A DNA stretch of 64,000 nt from Silurus meridionalis (lineage: Eukaryota; Chordata; Actinopteri; Siluriformes; Siluridae): NCBI RefSeq assembly GCF_014805685.1, contig NC_060886.1, positions 23,404,108 to 23,468,107 of the forward strand, in the 5' to 3' direction. Below the pieces are notes generated by a model. It worked only from the letters and a program-made list of their open reading frames with translations. It was not told the DNA's origin and ran no database searches. Both the position numbers and the translations under genes were made by a program. Each line of letters begins with the position of its first letter. The stretch's first letter is position 1. Positions 1 through 64,000 of this stretch are shown here, piece after piece.

Positions 1-3000
1 TCATAAATACAAATTCATTCATTGCACCAGCTGCATGTTTGTAACCCAAGAGTTCATATTCGTCACCTGGAAAGCTTTTGTTGGACTGTGGACATATATC
101 AATTTGTTTATTTCTCCCAGTGGCTGATTCATTTTATGGTTTCTAAAGAACATTGTGTACTAGATGTAGGTGAGGTTTTATACATTTCTCTTCAGTTACT
201 TTTATTACAGAAAAAGAAGTACTCCGTTATAAATCAATGTTCAAATCTGATGTTTAGCTTTGTTGGTGCTCTTTAGGAAATGTTATGGGTATAATATCAA
301 CCATAAAGTAGAACACAATGTTGGAGTAGAATATGCTGGTATCACTCACACACATTAAGAGTTAACAGGGGCTTGTTTCAGCAAGGTCATGTTACAGTAA
401 AAAAAATAAAAGTGCTCCAGCTATTTCCCTAGGGCATTCAGGGAGATTGTGTTATTGTTTAACATAACCGGCTACAGCATTGTGTTAAATCTTTAAAGAA
501 ATACCGTAAAGACATGATTGTTTTTGTCAAACTATTCACTTAGTGATTTGTAGTGTTCAGTATTTGGGTCAGGCAAAAGCATCATATCTGTGGATTCTAC
601 AGTGGGATGGTGTTAGGCCTTTAAAAATAAAAAAAAAAGCCAATTGATTTGTTATGCTTAAAATCTTTTTAAAAATGATATCAATCAAATACCAACTTTA
701 ACCCTGTCTGTAAGTACTAAGATAATAAGAATCCTAATATCACTAGAATGAACATTAATAAATGATTGTTTGTTGGTGCACTTATTTGCATATTTCATAT
801 TTGTCTTATTAATATCGCAAATACCAATGAGGTAGTAACAATAAACAAATAGTATATTTGTGAAAAGACGGGCAAAAATGTATTGAGAATTAACCGAAAA
901 GAAACAAACATATTGAGGAGGAAGTATTTGTACATAGAACAGAGGTAAATGTATCTTTACTGAATGGTATCCTGTCCATAGGAGCAGACAGGGGATAATT
1001 GACATAATTTTGTTTTAGGCCTTGATGTTATTAATGCCATCCTGCTACACCAAAATCTATAGTAATTAGCTGCTGCTGTGTTTTCAAAAAGCTTTAGGTT
1101 TCAGACAAAAGCCAAACCGACCAATGATCACAGTCCATAAAAGTGTATAAGTGTGGGGTCACTTTCTGTATGATGTAAGTAAGGCACCCTGGTGATCATC
1201 TGATCTTAGCTGATGCTGCAGCAGGTAGGTGGAAAAGGTGCCAGACTGTTAACCCATGCTTCACTCAGAATGAACTGCCACAGCTGCTAAACTAATAGAA
1301 ATTTCCCATGTGCACACAAAGGTGTGGTAATTTTCACTGTGTAGGAGTTGTGCTGTGATCACACCTGTTAGCAGGGTTCGAGAGGCTTCTGCAAGCTGAA
1401 ATTGTCACACTCAAGTCCATGAGAACAGTTCAGCACTGAGGAATCGGCATAGATGGAAAGATCGGCGCTGTAGTGCTGCTGTGATTACTGTTAGTGCAAA
1501 TGGATTCATTACGATCTAGATAGATTAAAACGATCTTATGTGCAGTTACTTAAGCTATTATAGGGAGAACCCAACCTCCTTCAGGCATATTTTTTTAGCA
1601 TCTTACTTACAATACTCATATTCTCAACCTAGCATGCAAAGTTGGCAGCATATCAAAAATTGCATCTTCTGAATGGTCTTGATAAAAGTAAACACAAATA
1701 AAAGCTTATATTTTGCCTTTTATAATCATCCTCCAAATATATGTTTTTGTGGTCCCTCAGACTTTGCTGTTGTGGTTTTGTTTTGTTTATATGCTAACTT
1801 ATGGGCCACCATAGTCTTAGTATTTCCTAAGACCTAATGATCAATACGATTCACTTTCTTAACTTAAGTTTCTTAAGTTTTATCATAGTAGCTTGTTACA
1901 TTACTAAATAATTATTTGGAACTTGGTGATTAATGGTAAAAAATATACACTATTAATCCCCCGCTTTATGTTAGCCACATAACTTTTTCGTTAAGCTGAT
2001 TTTCCTGGTCTCTTGCAAATTGCACGATAGACCAAAAAACTTAATAGGAATTGTTTTTATTTAGTTTTATGTTAAAATAATAAAATGTATTAATAAAAAT
2101 ATAATTATCAATTATAAAATGAAGTAAAATGTTAATAACGTACTGTATACATAACATCACATTTTTGGGATGGCGTCCGTTTATCGTGGGCGCTTTTTGG
2201 AACGTAACCACAATGATAAACATAGGATTACTAGACTGCCTCAATGTCCAGTAAACTTCTGAGCACAATTTAGATTTCTGCTTGGCTGTCTGAGCCAGTA
2301 TCTGGTTAGAGGTTGGTCACATGAAGGTGAATAGGATGAGTCTGTATACTTTTGCTTTTCTTCTAGAAAGGAAAATTATAAACTGATGGATAGCTTAACT
2401 GCTAATAATTACCTAAGCACATGTTATATTAACCACACATTAGGCTTGTAGCTATGGAGACATTGTCAGAGCTGAGTGAGTGCATTAGTTTTATTCAGGG
2501 AATAGCCACACGTATGTCATTAGCCTGCACTTTATTTAGGTTGCTCTCCATGGTGTGGTAAGCAAACAAATGATAAAATAATGGACTGTTCTGATCTAAT
2601 ATGCAAATTCATTTCTGTATACCAGGCACCTCTGAACACTGCAAGATGAATTGTTGTAACTATGCTGTGCTTGTAGCTGTATGCTGACGGTGCCACTTCT
2701 GAATGGTTTCTCAAGGACATTTAGGGGTAGACACCTATTCATTTAAAAACCAGAACCTGAATCTTGCTTACGTGGCTTAACTGTTGGTATTAAACAGCCA
2801 TTAATATAAGCCAATGAATCATCTGAGAAGGGGAAAAAGAAAGTATGTTTAATCTCTAAAGATGCCTAAAGGTGGACCTTACTATGACCAATGTGCACTA
2901 GAGGAAGTCCATGGCCCTGGTCTAAGATGTACACATTCAAAAAGCATTAATCCTACATCCTATGTATCTATAGTGATTGCCAGTCCATGTAAGTGTTGCA

Positions 3001-6000
3001 TGCAGAATCAAATCCATATCTGTATATGCATTCACGTTAATGGCAGCACTAAAATGTAAAGGATAATGATTATTCCTTAGTTTTTTTAACTAACGAAAAC
3101 AGTGTTTTAGTCATTTGCATTGTTTTAGTTGTTTGTGTGACTCACTCGGTTTGTGTCTTCTCCCCTCATGCGATTTTTTAAAAGGCTCTGCGTTACTTTG
3201 GCAGTTTTCTCTTTATAAAATAGGCTCTGCAGTGGTAAAGCATGCTGACATGCTTCATAAATCATTTGTGGCTCTTTGACGCTTCATTGGAGGCAAGAGG
3301 GGGTGAAATTAAAACACTGATTAGATACAGGAAGCAGATCCCCTTTTTATGTATACTTAGCTAGGTTTATGCGATTTGACGTGCTTAAGGAGGCATTTTA
3401 AAACCAACAAAGGTGGTGTATTATTTTCATTGACTCTAACCTCTAAAACAGGTACCCTGTGTTTCTTTATTAAACCAACATACATTATCTTGTTTATCCA
3501 TTCAGTAGGTGTTAATGACTACAGCTGATATTTTCCATAGGGAACATCATCTGTGTAAATCATCATCTAGTTCTTCATCAGTGTTAGATTCTGAACACAG
3601 GATGACTGCCAGCAAGGATTTATGTTTGGTGGACTTTAATAATAAACCTTTTTAATGCTGTTTTGCCCGCAACACCAACCAGTACTGCATCGTTGCTATT
3701 GCTTTGCTAAAAATGATCAAGCAATTAAATAAAATATGCTCAGCAGTGAGTCTATAGCGGTCCATTTCACTGATGGACAGGATAGAGAAGGGGCTGACTA
3801 ATTGTGCATAGCAGCAGATGGACTAGAGTCCTATATAAGTGAATGGGTAGTAAAAATGTGCTACTCGTCAGCTACTACGAGTGATTCCAAGGTTGTACGG
3901 AGCAATATAATTGTTTAATGGGGTTCCAAAGGTAAGAGATTGTGGCAGAACTTTTTCTCTTCTTGTATCCTAACATCATTGCACAGAAATACTCAACTAG
4001 CATTGCAAAGAGAGATGTTATTAATTAAATATCCATTGCTGAAGGAGAAATCCTTCACTCAGATGGGCTAAATGTATTCCACAATATAGCAAATTTTACC
4101 TCTTGCACAAGACACTATATATACTATCTTCTGTAGTGATGATTTTTTAGCAAAATGTGCAATAGTGTATAAACCTAATGTAGCAAAAAAGAGCCTATTA
4201 CTTTTTTCGAAGTTTGTAACCTATGAAAAACTGCATGTTCTGACAAAAGCTATTGCATCATAATGCTTTGGTGAATGCATTTATTTATTTATTTATTTTG
4301 CAAACTTTTACAAAATTGACAGTAATTATGCACTTGCCTAATAGATTCTATATCTGACCACAGCCATATGAAGGTATTGTGTTGTATAGTGTTGTTATTT
4401 ATGTCTGTACTTTTGCGAGTCACAAACAGCTGCAAACAAATTCCTTGTGTGTTAACACACTTGGCCAATAAACTTGAATCTGATTCCCAACACTGCTACC
4501 ACAAACTAGTAATATACAAAATTGTCTTGTTTGTATGCTTAAATACAATTGACTATGTTTGTATGCTTTAAGCTTGTTTCCTTTCATTTCAAGTAAGGGG
4601 ACCAATCTTACTAATACTTTCCCTGCAGAGTGGAGGTTGCCCACGGTTTTGGAATGTGTTTGTGTATGTAGGCATATATGGATTTTAAGCATGTTTAATT
4701 CATGAAAAGGTCACACTTCAACAAACTCAGAAACAGTTCATTGCTTTGCTCTGGGTTAGGCTCTCTATGTTGTTACAAAAAACACAGCAGGGAATCTATT
4801 TGTCAAGCATATTTATAGAGCAGGGTATTCTTTCTAGTGAATAATTTTTCCTTCTACAGTTACCCCAAGTGAAAAACTGCTATTAATGTAGCAGTGTGCA
4901 CACAAGCCATGTTATTTTGGGAGCAATTAATAAACTCCTTCCAAAAGCATTGTGCGGCTGGGAAGAAAAAAAGATGCCTCATATCCATGTAAATATTCCA
5001 ATGATAAAAATACATGGATCAAATGATTTTTCAAGGCTTGGGTACTTATGTCTGTGTGCACAGTATGTGTTTGTTTGCCAAATTTATTTCAGTTATAACA
5101 TTGGTGTTGGATTATTGACTTCCAGCAGATATTTTGCTTCATTGATAATGCATATTTATGTCAGAGGTCATCAGTATGCATCATCATCATTGTTTTGTGT
5201 CATGTGACCCAAATTGTTTGGATTGGTTATAAGTGCAAAAAGGGAACAGATGGTAGACAGACTGAGGCACTGCCAAGTCCTGACCTTTTCCTGAGTAGGC
5301 AGGTCTGTGTTTTTAGCTTTTTTTTCTCTCTCTTACTGTAATCCGATGAATGTGTAGGAGAGAATTGCTTTACCCTTGTCTTCCTGACCAGACATTGTTA
5401 TTAATTTTGCCGAGAGCTAAATTTGGTGTTGTTGCCCAGCTGTGGTGAATATTTACAGACCAAGGACCTGCTCAGGTGTGATTACTTTAAAGCACACTAC
5501 GGATGCTGAAAATAAGACAAAACTGATGGCATAACATAGATTCCCAACATGTGTGAAAAAGGTCCCACTTTATACTAATTGCTGTGTAGTTAGATATGAA
5601 ATTATTCTGTACATGCAATTATACTGTAACTAAAGAGAAGTTCTGTATAATTACATAAGGTTTAAATCAGTTACATGGATTTATGTAAATATGTACTGTA
5701 TGTGTATTAACCTTTTTCAGTTTGTATGTAAATATTGTAGTCTTATTTTATGTGGATTTCTATGCAGTATTTGCATTGTAACATTTTAACTCATCAAAAT
5801 ATCATAGATGAATACAAACTTGGAATTCAGTACCTCCTTAACATTATTAATTATATATTAAGTAAGCAGATAGTTCCTGTGTACTGGACTGGAAGGAATT
5901 TTTGTAATTTTTATTCTTTGGTTTCTCTTTCTTGAGAAATAGAAACTGTACATTCCTACTCTTTAAATGGAAACTAGTTAGAATTAAATAACAGATAATA

Positions 6001-7053
6001 ACCAATACCATAACCAAACTCTTTACATATAGTCACAAGACTTATTTGGCATAATTTTTCATTTCTTTGCTAACCTTAGGTAATGGTTTACCTTTCCAGC
6101 TTTTTACCAAGTTTTCTTTGACTATGACACTGCAGATTACTACCATGGTTGCTAAGTTTTACGTCAGCATCCTTCTACTTTGCATCCTGATTTGTTGCTT
6201 GCAGAATTCTAGGGAAACTACTCCCTACATATGTTTTTTCTGCCACCTGTAACAGTATACTCGTCCTCAGTAGATTCATTACAGTATACGTGTAGCTTTC
6301 CAAGTGTTACAAGAGTCACGTGTACAGGTAATCAAGACACAATATTAAGTTGAACTTTAAAAAAAATATTATTTCTGTACAATATTAGAGTTGCAACATT
6401 CTTTTGTTGGGTTAACTCAAGGAATTTAATATTTTCTATATTTAAAAAAAGTATTTTCTGTACAGTTTTAAATAATTTAGCATATGCTGTAAATATGTGA
6501 GAATTGAAACCTGCAGTTAATACAAATGTAAAAATGTCAAAATAATACAAACCAAAGCAATCTGTAAGAGTGAAATCATACTTAGTAAGTACACTTTAGC
6601 TGCCTGAATAGTTTATGTGTTACTACACAGGTATTAGAGACATTTAATATAAAGTGCAACCAAAACAGAAAACATTAACATCATTAAGAGAAGATAAAGC
6701 CGCTTTCCAGAGCAAAAACCTAATAAAACATCACATTGTGGATAAGAAATGTGTTTCACACATTTGGTTTCGCATTATCTTTGATCATACTGTGTGTGAT
6801 TCACAACTATGCTGTCCTGAAACTTGCTGTTCACATGACATTGGTGCATGAAGGTGTGGACTGGTGTGCACACCGTTTTTTCTTTTCCTTTGAGAAGAGT
6901 ACTTCTTTAAAAGCAGAGTTGCCTGGAGTTAATGAAATATAAACACATTTAATGTTTTTTATAGACCACAGTTGGAGTTTTGAAGGTAGATGAAAGTGTA
7001 AATCTTTAGTAGGCACAGTCAGGTCTGCTAATTTTGTTCATGCATTGCATTCA
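1..7053. other. upstream or 5' intronic sequence, no gene recognised
   Basis: AT-rich sequence with stops in every frame at short intervals and no protein family I recognise. It should contain the promoter and non-coding first exon of slc4a3 if these lie within the window, because exon 1 at 7741 is preceded by a splice acceptor. I could not locate them. A less AT-rich stretch at about 1,100-1,500 is the only compositional change I noticed. A short ATTT run lies at 4,277-4,299. Confidence 0.5.
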
Positions 7054-7622
7054 TACAGTGGCAGAAATAATTATTTGATCCCCTGCAGATTTTGTAAATT
7101 TACCCCTTACGAACAAATGAACAGTTTGGAATCTTTATGGTAGGTTTATTTTTATGGTAGGTTTATTTTAAATTAATTAATTTTTTTTTTAATTATCATG
7201 CTGATGGTCTTGTAGCCTAGTCCAGCCTTGTGCAGGTCTACAATCTTGTCCCTGATGTCCTTTAACAGCTCTTTGGTCTTGCCAATGGTGTTGGAAAAGT
7301 TTGTATAGAAGTGGTTGATTTTGTGACTGGTGTCTTTTTTAAACATAACAAGTTGATTTTAGGAATCCTTTCCTAAAGGGACAGTACTAATTTGGGTCTG
7401 TTGGAGTCAGAATTCTTTCTAATTTGGTATGGGATCAAATACTTTTTTCACTCAATCTAATACAAATTAATTTATAAACTTTCTTTAAAGTTTTTTTCTT
7501 AATTCTGTCTAACTCTGTTAAAATAAATCTACCATAAAAACTCTAGACTGTTAATTTCTTTGTAGGGGTAAACAAAGAAAAATAAATCAGCGGGGGATCA
7601 AATAATTATTTTCCCCACTGTA
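7054..7622 (-). mobile_element. internally deleted Tc1-like element (MITE)
   Basis: Flanked by TA dinucleotides. The ends are long inverted repeats: the left begins CAGTGGCAGAAATAATTATT and the right, read in reverse complement, begins CAGTGGGGAAAATAATTATT. They stay similar for about 100 bases. The centre (about 7,195-7,290) is the reverse complement of the first codons of a Tc1 transposase; its AAGACCAAAGAGCTG-type motif also occurs in the Tc1 copy at 52.5 kb. Most of the transposase is gone. It ends about 120 bases before the exon 1 acceptor. Confidence 0.85.
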
Positions 7623-7740
7623 ACGTTTGGTTCAGAAATGGCTGATATGTTAGTTATCTGAATCCCATGCTTTTACATGAAGCACACTTAGAGGCTGTAG
7701 TAGTGATTATGTGCTTAGGTGTGTGTGTTTTTTTCCTCAG

Positions 7741-7843
7741 GTTATGCCACCCCACAGGCTGACTGCAAACCCAACGGTCAAAGAGAAGGGCTGATCTCAG
7801 ACCCCCCCCCCACACTCCTGCTGCTGTGCCCCTCCCTGTCCCC
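7741..7843 (+). promoter_or_regulatory. slc4a3: 5' untranslated part of exon 1 with a short upstream ORF
   Basis: A pyrimidine-rich acceptor (TTTTTTCCTCAG, ending at 7740) opens an exon whose first 103 bases precede the chosen start. An upstream ATG at 7744 opens a 16-codon reading frame ending with TGA at 7792-7794, out of frame with the main start and entirely upstream of it. The leader is C-rich near the start codon. Such an upstream ORF can lower translation of the main frame, but that is inference here. Confidence 0.55.
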
Positions 7844-63593
<55,750 letters not shown>

Positions 63594-64000
63594 ACCCGGT
63601 GTCTGGTCACAGGATAAACCGCCTGAAAGGTGACACTCACCATGATGTACGATGATGAACTCAGATAATCTACTCTCATTCAAAAATGTGTTGTGTGTAT
63701 ATTCAGATATTGTACTTATGCTGTGCAAAATGGAGATATTGATGCCAGAGATTCACAGGATAGATTCTTAGATTCCTTTCTGTGGTGGTTATTCTTATTT
63801 ATTTATTAGACATTTTTTAAATTGGTCTTCTGGTTTCTCATAAGTGGTCTCCCTGAAACTTAATGATGTCCAGTGTTTTACTGTCCTGATTCAGGACTGG
63901 TTGATTTTACTGTTTTAGCAGCACTTACACACCCGTTTTACCTCATGAAGTGCATGTTTATGAGCAGATACAGTGAATCTATTGTATTAGAGCAGGGAAA
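63594..64000 (+). other. slc4a3: 3' untranslated region of slc4a3, incomplete
   Basis: AT-rich sequence after the stop with no further coding potential. I see no AATAAA before the window ends, so polyadenylation probably occurs beyond it. Confidence 0.7.

Overview
This is teleost fish genomic DNA: AT-rich, with long introns, many dinucleotide microsatellites, and Tc1/mariner, hAT, RTE-LINE and tRNA-SINE repeats typical of ray-finned fish. The repeat mix would suit an otophysan such as a catfish, but that is inference. The whole window is essentially one vertebrate gene and its introns. I found no bacterial, viral or CRISPR content.

The gene is slc4a3 (anion exchanger AE3, a chloride/bicarbonate exchanger), on the + strand from about 7.7 kb to beyond 64.0 kb. 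I reconstructed 22 coding exons with GT/AG borders and compatible phases. The exon lengths sum to 3,693 nt including the stop, or 1,230 residues, close to the 1,232 of human AE3. The spacing of the three functional residues (Glu1001, Arg1050, Lys1171) equals that of AE1 Glu681, Arg730 and Lys851. The assignment to AE3 rather than AE1 or AE2 rests on AE3-type blocks such as FLEQPA-AFVRLNEAVLLES and the tail PNFDEDG-DEYNE-H.

Layout. 1-7.7 kb: upstream or 5' intronic sequence with no recognised gene. 7.74-7.90 kb: first coding exon with an upstream ORF in its leader. 7.9-29.1 kb: a 21-kb first intron holding nested DNA transposons, an RTE LINE 3' end, a GC-rich minisatellite inside an LTR-type element, and possible conserved non-coding blocks. 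29.1-34.5 kb: exons 2-5 (variable, charged N-terminus). 34.5-42.7 kb: an 8-kb intron with a strong candidate alternative first exon (39,707-39,928). It sits where mammalian AE3 has its cardiac promoter and exon, and it splices in phase into exon 6. 42.7-53.7 kb: exons 6-12 (cytoplasmic band-3-like domain). 54.2-63.6 kb: exons 13-22 (membrane transport domain and tail), then 3'UTR.

The most useful observations are the cardiac-type alternative exon, which carries an apparent one-base frameshift; the 3' splice site of exon 11, whose upstream tract is 51 TG units; a three-deep nested transposon whose innermost insertion is supported by an empty site elsewhere in the window; and a translatable 30-bp minisatellite inside a retroelement. 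I did not find a novel multi-gene system.
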